In this document: positions 34,430-41,143 of the stretch, piece by piece
Layout: every line of letters starts with the position of its first letter
How positions within the stretch are numbered: position 1 is the stretch's first letter
Assembly: GCF_003885105.1 (NCBI RefSeq)
Contig: NZ_QWZQ01000028.1
Span: 1 to 41,143, forward strand
Reading direction: 5' to 3'
DNA length: 41,143 nt
DNA from: Lactiplantibacillus garii
Lineage (GTDB): Bacteria; Bacillota; Bacilli; Lactobacillales; Lactobacillaceae
Notes under the pieces: generated by a model
Told to the model about the DNA's origin: nothing
The model's input: the letters and a program-made list of their open reading frames with translations, nothing else
Database searches by the model: none
Position numbers and translations under genes: made by a program

Positions 34430-35374
34430 GAAAATGTAGCCTCCATAAAAATTATTAATGTTGTTCTAGCGATTAATAGTCGCAGGTAATTAGGCTCAAT
34501 CCCGATGATAATTAGTAAACGTAGTTATCACATGACAAGTTAATCATACCATAGATTAACGGTCCGAAAGTGGTACCGATAATCATAGTCGTTCGGACAG
34601 GGTGCTGTCAACGGATAATAGTTGAGGGCCTGCAACTATAATGATTATTAATAATGCCCGAATTTACGATTGGTATAGGTACTGATTTAGCCGGGTTTGC
34701 TCAAATTTGCGATAATTTCAATTTATTAGTTGAGGTGGTGTTGGATTATTATTCAACGAACCACGACGATTAGTGCGTTAAAACTGAAAGTTACAACTTA
34801 AAATTAGAGCCCCACGTTGCAGTGCTTATCAAAGTTAAAGGGGTCAAACGATAAAATGATATTATAGTGCGAATTCATAAATTAAAGTGTTTATGTTTAT
34901 GGATAACAAACCCCAATTTTGAATATAAAAATAAATTATCAATTAAGGTGGTGTCATATATCAGTCGATAAGCGAGACGGTGGTCTAATTTGCGGAAAAA
35001 TCCGCTAAGACACGGGCTTGTGACTGAATCAGACCCGCCAGACTCATTTTAAAGTTAACCCCTTTAAACTATAAATTGAACGAATGATGACTCGTGGGTG
35101 CTTATTTAAAAATATCCAAACCACTAAAGTTTAACAAGATGGTCATAAGTAATGATTATTAGTTAAGGGGTTGTGCTAATTTGCTAAATACGACAAAAAC
35201 TGTTGGGAGATGATTCGCTTTTAATGCTTGGTCACTTAATCTCAACATAAATAATTATAATACTAAAATAGATAAAAGCACTAAAAATCCCAAATTAACA
35301 ACTAGTTTGTTAATTTGATATAAATATTAATTATATACAGTGCAGCAATTAGCTCAGTTTACCCGTGCTTCCCG
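34430..35374. other. 945-bp AT-rich non-coding stretch with many inverted repeats
   Basis: No reading frame over 60 codons and no well-formed ribosome site plus start was found. It contains GTCCGAA/TTCGGAC (34562-34598), ATAGTTG/CAACTAT (34618-34639) over a TATAAT, a GCGGA-AAAA-TCCGC hairpin flanked by GTCT/AGAC (about 34991-35018), and three similar strings (ending AGGTGGTG at 34733-34740 and 34945-34952, and AGGGGTTG near 35166) some 210-220 bases apart. Base composition is clearly more AT-rich than the sugar genes. It may be a decayed locus, a transferred segment or a source of small RNAs. Confidence 0.6.
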
Positions 35375-35590
35375 TTATTTCAAGTCCCGGTGGTCGTGTT
35401 TGGAGGTAATTAAAACGTGACGACCAAAAATATCCAGGGCAATTCCTAAAAGCAACATGATGATCAAATAGCAGCGTAGTACGGGGTAGAGGTCGGAAGC
35501 ATCAACCTTGGCCGTGATAAGGGCACCCCCGATGGCCGTGATTAAACCGAGTATTAACTGGCCATTGATTAAAATTAATTTAGGTGCCAT
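35375..35590 (-). CDS. Small two-helix membrane protein, function unknown
   Basis: A 71-residue protein not recognised as a known family. Two hydrophobic segments (about 5-27 and 38-56) are joined by a short polar loop, with a basic, His-containing tail (RHVLITSKHDHRDLK), so the C-terminus is probably cytoplasmic. AAGGA lies a suitable distance before the ATG, supporting translation. It is isolated, pointing away from the adhesin gene. Confidence 0.6.
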   Translation of the reverse strand: MAPKLILINGQLILGLITAIGGALITAKVDASDLYPVLRCYLIIMLLLGIALDIFGRHVLITSKHDHRDLK

Positions 35591-35733
35591 GGATTAAGTC
35601 CTTTCTGTGCTAAATGGGAAGCGTCTGGTCATTGTAAATGCGATAACGGTTGCAAGTCAAATCATTAGAAACGTTGGTAAAAGTAAGTGATTTGCAATTT
35701 TATCGTATTATTAATTTTTATTTATTAGATATG

Positions 35734-35763
35734 TTGTTTATGTTCAATAATGTAGCTTATAAT
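35734..35763 (+). promoter_or_regulatory. Likely promoter of the surface adhesin gene
   Basis: TTGTTT (35734-35739), 18 bases, TATAAT (35758-35763). An inverted repeat GTTGA-GGCT-TCAAC follows at about 35779-35792, in the leader. Confidence 0.55.
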
Positions 35764-35826
35764 TAAGGCGGGTAATTAGTTGAGGCTTCAACCGATTACT
35801 AATTTTATTGGAGGGGGTGAAAAACA

Positions 35827-38673
35827 ATGAAATTAAAGGCTTTGAAAACGTGGTTAGCTGGTACGGCAACTTTACTTACGATTATGGCAACCAACGTGGC
35901 CCACGCCCAAGCGGCAAAGTCTGAAACGGCGCAAACGGATGCGGACATTACGGTTGATAGTGGGAGTTCGTCAGCGCCGGCTAAACAAGTTTTTTTAAAG
36001 AATAATTCGGGTAGTAGTTCAACCGGAACTAGTAGTTCCAGTAGTTCGTCTACTTCAAGTACTTCTGCGGCTAGTCAGAGTAATAGTACGGCACCTACTA
36101 AGGCCACAGCCACTATTTCAGCCAGTTCCGATACGACGGAATCTGCGGCTCAAGTTAGTGACCGTTCGTCTAGTTCGAGTCAGTCTAGTCATCAGATTAG
36201 TATGACGGCTAAGTCGCAGAGTGCGACCGATGCTAATAAGCAAAAGTCGACGACCATGTATAGTGGTGTGACGACCAGTCAGAAGGGATCGACAAGTGGT
36301 TCTAATCCCAAAACAAGCATTAATACGCAGGCTAGTTTGTTTCGAATGAGTCGGGCAGAATTTGCAACCTTAGCTGCAAAGGCTGAAATTGCCGTTAAGG
36401 GAATTGATGCCGATGATGCGACAATTACAAGTGTGGATAAAGCAACTCACTACAAGGCTAGTGATGTTTTAAGTGTTTACTCTACTTATCTGGCATCTTA
36501 TAAGTGGTCCGTCCCCGCTGATACTCGGATTAAATCTGGTGATACGGCTACTCTAACGCTGCCAAGTAATGTTTTGGCAACGGGCGGCTCAACGACGGTT
36601 AATAAAGACGGTGAAACCGTTGTTACTTTAAGTCTTAGTAACGGTGCAACCACGGGGACGATGACTTTCGGTGATTATTTCACTGACCATGCATACGACG
36701 CTCAGGGCGGTACCTTTGATATTTACGTTAACGGAACGCAAAATATATCGGGAAACAATGATGCTAAAATCAATAAAGTTGGTTGGAAAGATGATGCTAG
36801 TCTAGATACCGATGGAATTCCATCTAGAATGTATTGGCAAGTTGTTGCCAATCTTGGCAGTGAGGACTGGAAAAATGTAACCATTACTGATCAACTTGGT
36901 TTATATCAAAGCCATGATAGTGAGATTACACTTGAAACGGGAAGTTACATTAACGGAGCTTTTAGTAAAGCCGCTACGTTAGGTACCTATGCTTTTGAGA
37001 CAAATAAATTTACTTATGCTGATGGAGTAGTTTCGCCGGTTGTTCAGGTTACTGTTAAGGGAAATCAGTTGAGTGTTAACTTAGATCATGTAACAACGGC
37101 AATTAATATGTTCTATTCGGTTAGTTTGGAAAAGGGTCATTTATACACTAATAACGCGGATGTTACTTATACGCCGACTAGTGGGACTAATCCAGATGAT
37201 GGATCGGGTAATCCGGGATCGGGTTCTGGTTCTACGGGTGGTACGGATCCCGTAGTTCCTGAAAACCAACAATCAAATAATAGTAGTGGATTTGGGATTA
37301 AAGGGACCTATGATGATCAGCCGTATAATCTGCTGATTATTAAAACGGATGATACTGATCAGCCCGTTAGTGGGGCAACGTATGAGTTATTAGACGAGAA
37401 TGGAACGGTATTGCGCTTTGGTTTAATGACTGATGAAGATGGTCGAATCTATGCTGAGAACCTTTCGGCGGGAACTTATTTATTACGTGAAACTAGTGCA
37501 CCAACCGGATACCAATTAGATTCATTAACCCATGAAATTTTAGTTTCCGCGGGAAGAGCTACCAGTAGCTTAATTACTTATCACGTTACGGATATGAAGA
37601 TTGCCAAAACGGCGGTTAAGGTGGTTAAAGTCTGGCGGAATGTTCCTAATAGTGAAACAACCCCTAACGTACGGGTTACGTTGTTGCGGGATGGTCAAAC
37701 GTACCAAACGATGACGTTAACAAGTGTGAATGGCTATACTGGTACGTTTAGTGACCTTGATACTACCGACGTTAACGGGACAGCGTATGTTTACACTGTG
37801 CAAGAAACGGCGATTTCAGGTTACGTTAGTCACCAAACGACGTCCAACGAAACGGTTACCTTGACTAACACGTATCAAACTGGAACGTTAACCATCGTAA
37901 AAAACGATGCATCCACGCAACAAGCTTTGGCGGGTGCAACTTTCACAGTAAAGGATGTTAATGGCAACGTTGTGAGGACACTGGTAACTGATCAGAATGG
38001 TCGGGGCACCGCAACCGGCTTAGCTCAGGGTAATTACACCGTTCAAGAAACGGCAGCGCCAGCGGGGTACTTGTTGGACACAACGGTGCAACAAGTTAGC
38101 CTTAATACTGGTAACAACTACCACGCAATGTTAACGTTTGCGGATGTACCGCAACCAGTTGTGCCGGTGACCGGAACGCTGACAATCGTAAAGATCGCTG
38201 CGGAAACGAAAATGCCATTAGCGGGTGCGACCTTCACTGTGATGAATGTTAATGGTGAAATTGTACGAACCTTGATTACTGGTCAGGATGGCCGTGCAAC
38301 GGCTACTGGCCTGGCATTAGGCATGTACACTGTTCAAGAAACAGTGGCACCAGTAGGTTATCAATTGGATACGTTACCACAAACGGTGACCATCACTGCA
38401 ACTAATGAGTATTCAGTAAAGTTGGCGTTTACGGATACTTTGGAGCCGGAAACGCCAACGACGCCAACGACGCCAACGAAACCGGACCAAGTTGTCGTGC
38501 CAGGGTCAGCAGTGGTTCAACCACTTGCTCCAGCCGGCACTAACCATGCACAACCTGCACGGCAATTGCCACAAACTAACGAACGGCGTTGGGTTTGGGT
38601 ACAGTTGCTTGGTTTGGTCATGTTTACGTTGACCATGGCAGGTTTTGTGCGGCGTTACCCAAATGAAGGATAA
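35827..38673 (+). CDS. Sortase-anchored adhesin with SpaA/Cna-B domains, LPQTNE motif
   Basis: Cell-wall protein of 948 residues. Order: signal peptide (about 1-30, Ala-x-Ala end); Ser/Thr-rich stalk (34-165); a collagen-adhesin-like beta domain (about 170-450, with a TDQLG motif near 356); a SpaA-like prealbumin domain (from about 499); a Cna-B domain (about 595-684) with Lys (VKVVKVW), Glu (VQET) and Asn (LTNTY) set for an isopeptide bond; two related SpaA repeats (from 685 and 782); a TPT-rich spacer; then LPQTNE (914-919), a hydrophobic segment and a basic tail. In the SpaA domains the Asn position reads Asp. GGAGGGGG precedes the ATG. Codons are more AT-rich than in the sugar genes. Binding target unknown. 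Confidence 0.88.
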   Translation: MKLKALKTWLAGTATLLTIMATNVAHAQAAKSETAQTDADITVDSGSSSAPAKQVFLKNNSGSSSTGTSSSSSSSTSSTSAASQSNSTAPTKATATISASSDTTESAAQVSDRSSSSSQSSHQISMTAKSQSATDANKQKSTTMYSGVTTSQKGSTSGSNPKTSINTQASLFRMSRAEFATLAAKAEIAVKGIDADDATITSVDKATHYKASDVLSVYSTYLASYKWSVPADTRIKSGDTATLTLPSNVLATGGSTTVNKDGETVVTLSLSNGATTGTMTFGDYFTDHAYDAQGGTFDIYVNGTQNISGNNDAKINKVGWKDDASLDTDGIPSRMYWQVVANLGSEDWKNVTITDQLGLYQSHDSEITLETGSYINGAFSKAATLGTYAFETNKFTYADGVVSPVVQVTVKGNQLSVNLDHVTTAINMFYSVSLEKGHLYTNNADVTYTPTSGTNPDDGSGNPGSGSGSTGGTDPVVPENQQSNNSSGFGIKGTYDDQPYNLLIIKTDDTDQPVSGATYELLDENGTVLRFGLMTDEDGRIYAENLSAGTYLLRETSAPTGYQLDSLTHEILVSAGRATSSLITYHVTDMKIAKTAVKVVKVWRNVPNSETTPNVRVTLLRDGQTYQTMTLTSVNGYTGTFSDLDTTDVNGTAYVYTVQETAISGYVSHQTTSNETVTLTNTYQTGTLTIVKNDASTQQALAGATFTVKDVNGNVVRTLVTDQNGRGTATGLAQGNYTVQETAAPAGYLLDTTVQQVSLNTGNNYHAMLTFADVPQPVVPVTGTLTIVKIAAETKMPLAGATFTVMNVNGEIVRTLITGQDGRATATGLALGMYTVQETVAPVGYQLDTLPQTVTITATNEYSVKLAFTDTLEPETPTTPTTPTKPDQVVVPGSAVVQPLAPAGTNHAQPARQLPQTNERRWVWVQLLGLVMFTLTMAGFVRRYPNEG
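37879..38448 (+). repeat. Two tandem SpaA-like repeats within the adhesin gene
   Basis: Unit 1 begins at 37879 and unit 2 at 38170, about 290 bases each. Both encode TGTLTIVK at the start, LAGATFTV in the middle and TVQET plus a GY-LDT close, so they arose by duplication with clear later divergence. A 9-base repeat coding TPT occurs three times just after them (about 38453-38479). Confidence 0.8.
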
Positions 38674-38677
38674 ATTA

Positions 38678-38720
38678 AAATCGCTTAGTAAATCTGAAAT
38701 AGATTTGCTAAGCGATTTTT
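38678..38720. terminator. Bidirectional terminator behind the adhesin
   Basis: AAATCGCTTAGTAAATCT (38678-38695) pairs with AGATTTGCTAAGCGATTT (38701-38718) with one mismatch; T-rich on both strands. It also lies behind the small minus-strand peptide gene. Confidence 0.85.
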
Positions 38721-38762
38721 CGTTTGACGTTATATTTTATTCCTCAAACCACATTGATCAGC

Positions 38763-38894
38763 TTAGCGCCGGTTCTGTGGATTGCGCTGATCATGTTTGA
38801 TTCTGACTGGTTGGGCAGCGGGAACGTGACTGCTGGCTGCCGCGCCAGCAATAGCTGCTAAGCCGGCTGCGACTAAAAGACCTGCTAATAACAT
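38763..38894 (-). CDS. 43-residue hydrophobic peptide, function unknown
   Basis: A short gene below usual length limits. AAGGAGG stands eight bases before the ATG (38894), one of the best ribosome sites in the window. The product starts MLLAGLLVAAGLAAIAGAAA, a membrane helix or signal-like segment, and ends in a basic polar tail (IKHDQRNPQNRR). A promoter TTGCAT, 17 bases, TAAACT (complement of 38941-38969) lies upstream, and the shared terminator follows. It stands directly behind the XRE/TPR regulator on the same strand. It could be a signalling-peptide precursor, a small membrane regulator or a toxin-like peptide; none can be chosen from sequence. Confidence 0.6.
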   Translation of the reverse strand: MLLAGLLVAAGLAAIAGAAASSHVPAAQPVRIKHDQRNPQNRR

Positions 38895-38940
38895 GGACAG
38901 AACCTCCTTAATTGTTCAAACCTCGTCTCTTGATACTTGC

Positions 38941-38969
38941 AGTTTAGGTGATTGACTTACTAAATGCAA
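38941..38969 (-). promoter_or_regulatory. Promoter of the small peptide gene
   Basis: On the minus strand TTGCAT (complement of 38964-38969), 17 bases, TAAACT (complement of 38941-38946). It lies in the gap behind the regulator gene. Confidence 0.5.
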
Positions 38970-38985
38970 TTAATTTGTCGGGATT

Positions 38986-39828
38986 TTAAAGTGAACTTGA
39001 ATAACTTGAAATTTTCTTAAGCAATTGCTTATTATTATTAATTCGCGCAAAGGCGGTCGCGTCGTTGAGATACTCTTGAATCTTATCGGGAGCGTCGATC
39101 AACTGTGCTTGTAAAAATTTGATCCACGCGGCGTAGTAGGTGACGTGGAACCGTGAGCAGATGTTGATCCCGTAATCCAATAATTTGAGGCTTTGAGTGG
39201 GTTGATCGATGCTAGCGTAAAAGTTGCCCGTGTAATAGGCCAAGTTGATCACCCGCCACACACTGGCCGTTGTTTCCAACGGGAGACTTGGTAGGGCGTG
39301 GCGAACCTTTTCAAAGTAGTACTGGGCCTTGTTAGGGTCGCTATTAAACTGGTACGCGATCCCGGTCCCACAGTAGGCTAATTGGGTGTAAATCGTGGTG
39401 TGGGATTCGTCTAAGTCGGTAATGATTTGATCAAAATTAAACAGGACGTCACTAATGGGGTGGTGGTTTAAAGCCGCTACGTAACCCTTTAAATAACAAT
39501 ATTGTAACTTGGTTTCCCGGTCGTGACGGGGTTCGTCGGCGATTTTAGCTAATAACGTTTCGGCGTCGTGATATTCACTAGTAATTAAATCAAATTCGAT
39601 TTTTTCAAGCACCTTCAAAACGGCGGCGTCGGCTACGCGTTCCGTTGGAAAAACGTCTTCTAGTTGTAAGTTAAGTCGTTGGCAAAGTTGCGCTACGATA
39701 CGAATCGCGGGTGCCTTACCGTTATTTTCAAACTTACTAAGGGTGGCTTGGGTACAGATGCCCTCAGCTAAGGCTTTTTGGGAAAGACCTAAAGCTTTTC
39801 GCCGGGCAATAAAAAGTTCGATATTCAA
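38986..39828 (-). CDS. XRE-type HTH regulator with C-terminal TPR-like region (RNPP/Rgg-like)
   Basis: Regulator of about 280 residues. The N-terminal Cro/C1 HTH (about 3-60: RRKALGLSQKALAEG...TQATLSKFENN) is followed by a long helical region with TPR-like spacing (YFEKVRHALP, LAYYTGNFYA, LKLLDYGINI), the plan of RNPP and Rgg/MutR proteins that sense short peptides. The start is placed at a TTG (39828) because AAAGGAAG lies upstream at good distance; a longer frame starts with another TTG at 39849 before that site. A small hydrophobic peptide gene follows, suggesting a sensing pair. The peptide ligand and targets are not shown. Confidence 0.78.
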   Translation of the reverse strand: MNIELFIARRKALGLSQKALAEGICTQATLSKFENNGKAPAIRIVAQLCQRLNLQLEDVFPTERVADAAVLKVLEKIEFDLITSEYHDAETLLAKIADEPRHDRETKLQYCYLKGYVAALNHHPISDVLFNFDQIITDLDESHTTIYTQLAYCGTGIAYQFNSDPNKAQYYFEKVRHALPSLPLETTASVWRVINLAYYTGNFYASIDQPTQSLKLLDYGINICSRFHVTYYAAWIKFLQAQLIDAPDKIQEYLNDATAFARINNNKQLLKKISSYSSSL

Positions 39829-39852
39829 GTTGACACTTCCTTTAACCAAACT

Positions 39853-39951
39853 AAAGCGGTATATAAACCGCTTTCAGTATCAATTAAACACCGTTAATAT
39901 ACCCTTGTCAATATTTATACGTAATTATTGATATTCTAAAAATATATCAAT
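39853..39951 (-). promoter_or_regulatory. Regulator promoter with two inverted repeats
   Basis: Promoter TTGACA (complement of 39906-39911), 17 bases, TTTAAT (complement of 39883-39888). Upstream of the -35 is ATTGATAT (39927-39934) / ATATCAAT (39944-39951) with a 9-base centre, and in the leader is AAAGCGGT / ACCGCTTT (39853-39874). Either may be the regulator's own operator. Confidence 0.6.
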
Positions 39952-40071
39952 TCAATTTTAACGTGTGAGCGTCGCTGACTAGCGAAAGTGGGGGCACCTT
40001 GTTTACGTTAGCGCGGGTAACCAGGTTCGGTGCAGGCTTTAGTGTTTTAGTGTCGTCACCTTAAAAGTAAA

Positions 40072-40113
40072 AGTACGTCAAGAACTCTGTTTACTTGGAG
40101 TCCTTGACGTACT
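40072..40113 (-). terminator. Terminator of the acetyltransferase gene
   Basis: AGTACGTCAAG (40072-40082) pairs with CTTGACGTACT (40103-40113); on the minus strand TTTTACTTTTA follows. Confidence 0.75.
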
Positions 40114-40121
40114 AGGGGTTA

Positions 40122-40556
40122 TTAACGGTGCCAGCGCATCGTGTATTCTGGTTGGTGCGTCGCTTTATCAACGGATTGTTCGTGAACGTGAAAGCCGCTG
40201 TGATGATAAAAGGCCACCGCGGGACGGTTGGCGACGTATACCGATAGTTGAAGCTTATGGGTCAGCTCCTTGGCAGCACTCAGTAGGGCGGTGCCGACGC
40301 CCCGTTGCTGCGCATCCGTTTGTACGAAGATGCCCGCGACGTAGTGGCCCTGTAAACCAATAAAGCCAATAATTTTTTCGGCCGTTGTCGCAATGATCAG
40401 TTGAGCCTGCGGCAAAGCTTGGCGGACCGCCGGCGCTTGCTTACGCCAGTAATCGGCTTTAATGAACGGGTGAGCGTTCAGGTTGCCGTCTAACCAGATG
40501 GCCATCAGTTGGTCGAGTTGTTCGTCGGTTGGGTGGTGCAATAACTGTGTTTGCAT
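40122..40556 (-). CDS. GNAT family N-acetyltransferase
   Basis: Acetyltransferase of 144 residues, cytoplasmic. The acetyl-CoA binding loop Q-Q-R-G-V-G-T-A lies at 83-90 after the central strand (HYVAGIFVQ), and the C-terminal VANRPAVAFYHHSGF motif is typical. It resembles the YjaB/ElaA-like group; the acceptor (amino acid, peptide or drug) is unknown. AAGGAAG precedes the ATG. It stands alone; an IS30 element lies upstream and could have changed its promoter. Confidence 0.85.
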   Translation of the reverse strand: MQTQLLHHPTDEQLDQLMAIWLDGNLNAHPFIKADYWRKQAPAVRQALPQAQLIIATTAEKIIGFIGLQGHYVAGIFVQTDAQQRGVGTALLSAAKELTHKLQLSVYVANRPAVAFYHHSGFHVHEQSVDKATHQPEYTMRWHR

Positions 40557-40683
40557 AGGTCTTCCTTAGTTGTGAATTAGCGCCTAGTCACCATGGTCGC
40601 TTTGAAATGAATCAAAAGTGTTCTATTTAATTAAATACGCAGATGAACTGGGCTTCCATTTTTTTATTCGGCAAATTACAAGT

Positions 40684-41143
40684 TTAATCCGAACAAGCCC
40701 GGAAACTTTCAATGGCAGTCTGTTGATGATGGATTTTTAATGGTCGTTGATTAATAAGCTCAAGTGCTGCCAGGATTTCATCAGTCGTTATCTGGTCAAA
40801 GTTAGTCTTTTTCGGGAAAAACCAACGTAACCGTCGATTGAAATATTCATTGGATCCCCGTTCCCATGGAGAATACGGGTGACAAAAATAAACTTTAATC
40901 TGATAGTCTTGTTCTATGGATCGATAATCGGCAAACTCCTTACCATGATCAACAGTTATAGATTTCACTTGGGAACCGAAGGTCCCCATAAACTTTCCAA
41001 AGGTATCATTTAAGGTCTTGGCGGTGCGATTAGGGGCTTTGATAGCCCATAGAAGCCGGGTTTTACGTTCTACAAAAGTGACCAAACATGCTCGTGACTG
41101 ACCTCGGCTAGAAAGTACCGTATCGACTTCCCAATGACCAAAA
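40684..41143 (-). mobile_element. IS30 family transposase, 3' part, running off the window
   Basis: Minus-strand frame open to the window edge, holding the catalytic half of an IS30 transposase: GHWEVDTV with the first Asp, ITVDHGKEF with the second Asp, and the ERGSNEYFNRRLRWFFPK segment with the Glu. The HTH part lies outside the window. An ATG inside the frame (41085) is not the true start. The left end of the element should lie between about 40600 and 40683; the terminal repeat could not be fixed because only one end is visible. Confidence 0.88.

Noticed and set aside
34725-35180. Three AGGTGGTG-type strings as ribosome sites of tiny peptides
   Set aside because: Following codons give unrelated peptides of 2-12 residues with early stops, so no shared coding function is supported.
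39743-39931. 62-codon plus-strand frame opposite the XRE regulator start
   Set aside because: It is antisense to the HTH region and covers the regulator promoter; no ribosome site.
1-41143. tRNA, rRNA or CRISPR arrays
   Set aside because: No cloverleaf with CCA-type end, no rRNA segment and no regularly spaced direct repeats were seen on reading either strand.

Overview
The window reads as a chromosomal segment of a lactic acid bacterium of the family Lactobacillaceae. The evidence is a maltose phosphorylase/MalEFG locus next to a sucrose PTS locus, an LPQTNE sortase motif (the LPQTxE variant common in the Lactiplantibacillus plantarum group and relatives), a T-box leader of Lactobacillales type, a folate-type ECF S component and an IS30 element. 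From memory, the order malR-malR-agl-malEFGA-amylase-msmK-mapB, then sacK/sacR-sacA/sucrose PTS, then a second alpha-glucosidase, resembles the sugar region of L. plantarum. The species cannot be fixed from sequence alone. There is no tRNA, rRNA, CRISPR array or intact prophage.

Layout. (1) 1-5160: a lone AP2-type protein, an SDR oxidoreductase, and an ABC-2 exporter operon (ATPase, permease, TetR) whose promoter carries a palindrome that probably binds the TetR protein. (2) 5160-9230: a redox pair, namely an acyl-CoA dehydrogenase-like protein fused to the C-terminal FAD domain of ETF-alpha, and a secreted lipoprotein of the fumarate reductase flavoprotein family, followed by a convergent folate-type ECF S component. 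(3) 9380-22827: maltose/maltodextrin system: two LacI regulators and an alpha-1,4-glucosidase, a malE gene with its own operator-rich promoter and a terminator behind it, then malF, malG, malA (DUF1189), a cytoplasmic GH13 amylase, the MsmK/MalK ATPase and a GH65 maltose phosphorylase. No beta-phosphoglucomutase gene lies in the window. (4) 22700-23210: non-coding DNA with a long nested hairpin that may be an RNA. (5) 23217-28780: sucrose system: fructokinase, and sacA-sacR divergent from a IIBCA sucrose PTS, with LacI-type operators and a cre-like site. (6) 28793-34429: an MDR quinone oxidoreductase with a 16-bp promoter palindrome, an NhaC-family transporter under a T-box leader whose best specifier is UAC (Tyr), a GH13 alpha-1,6-type glucosidase and a LysR regulator. 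(7) 34430-39960: an AT-rich non-coding stretch rich in inverted repeats, a two-helix membrane protein, a 948-residue wall-anchored adhesin, a 43-codon hydrophobic peptide gene, and an XRE/TPR regulator of the peptide-sensing (RNPP) type. (8) 40122-end: a GNAT acetyltransferase and the 3' part of an IS30 transposase.

How it works together: oligosaccharides enter through MalEFG-MsmK, are trimmed by the GH13 enzymes and split by maltose phosphorylase into glucose and beta-glucose-1-phosphate. Sucrose enters as sucrose-6-phosphate, is cut by SacA, and the fructose is phosphorylated by SacK. LacI proteins and CcpA-type sites gate both. The least conventional parts are the ACAD-ETF fusion with its extracellular reductase, the structured element at 22.8-23.0 kb, and the peptide/regulator pair behind the adhesin.
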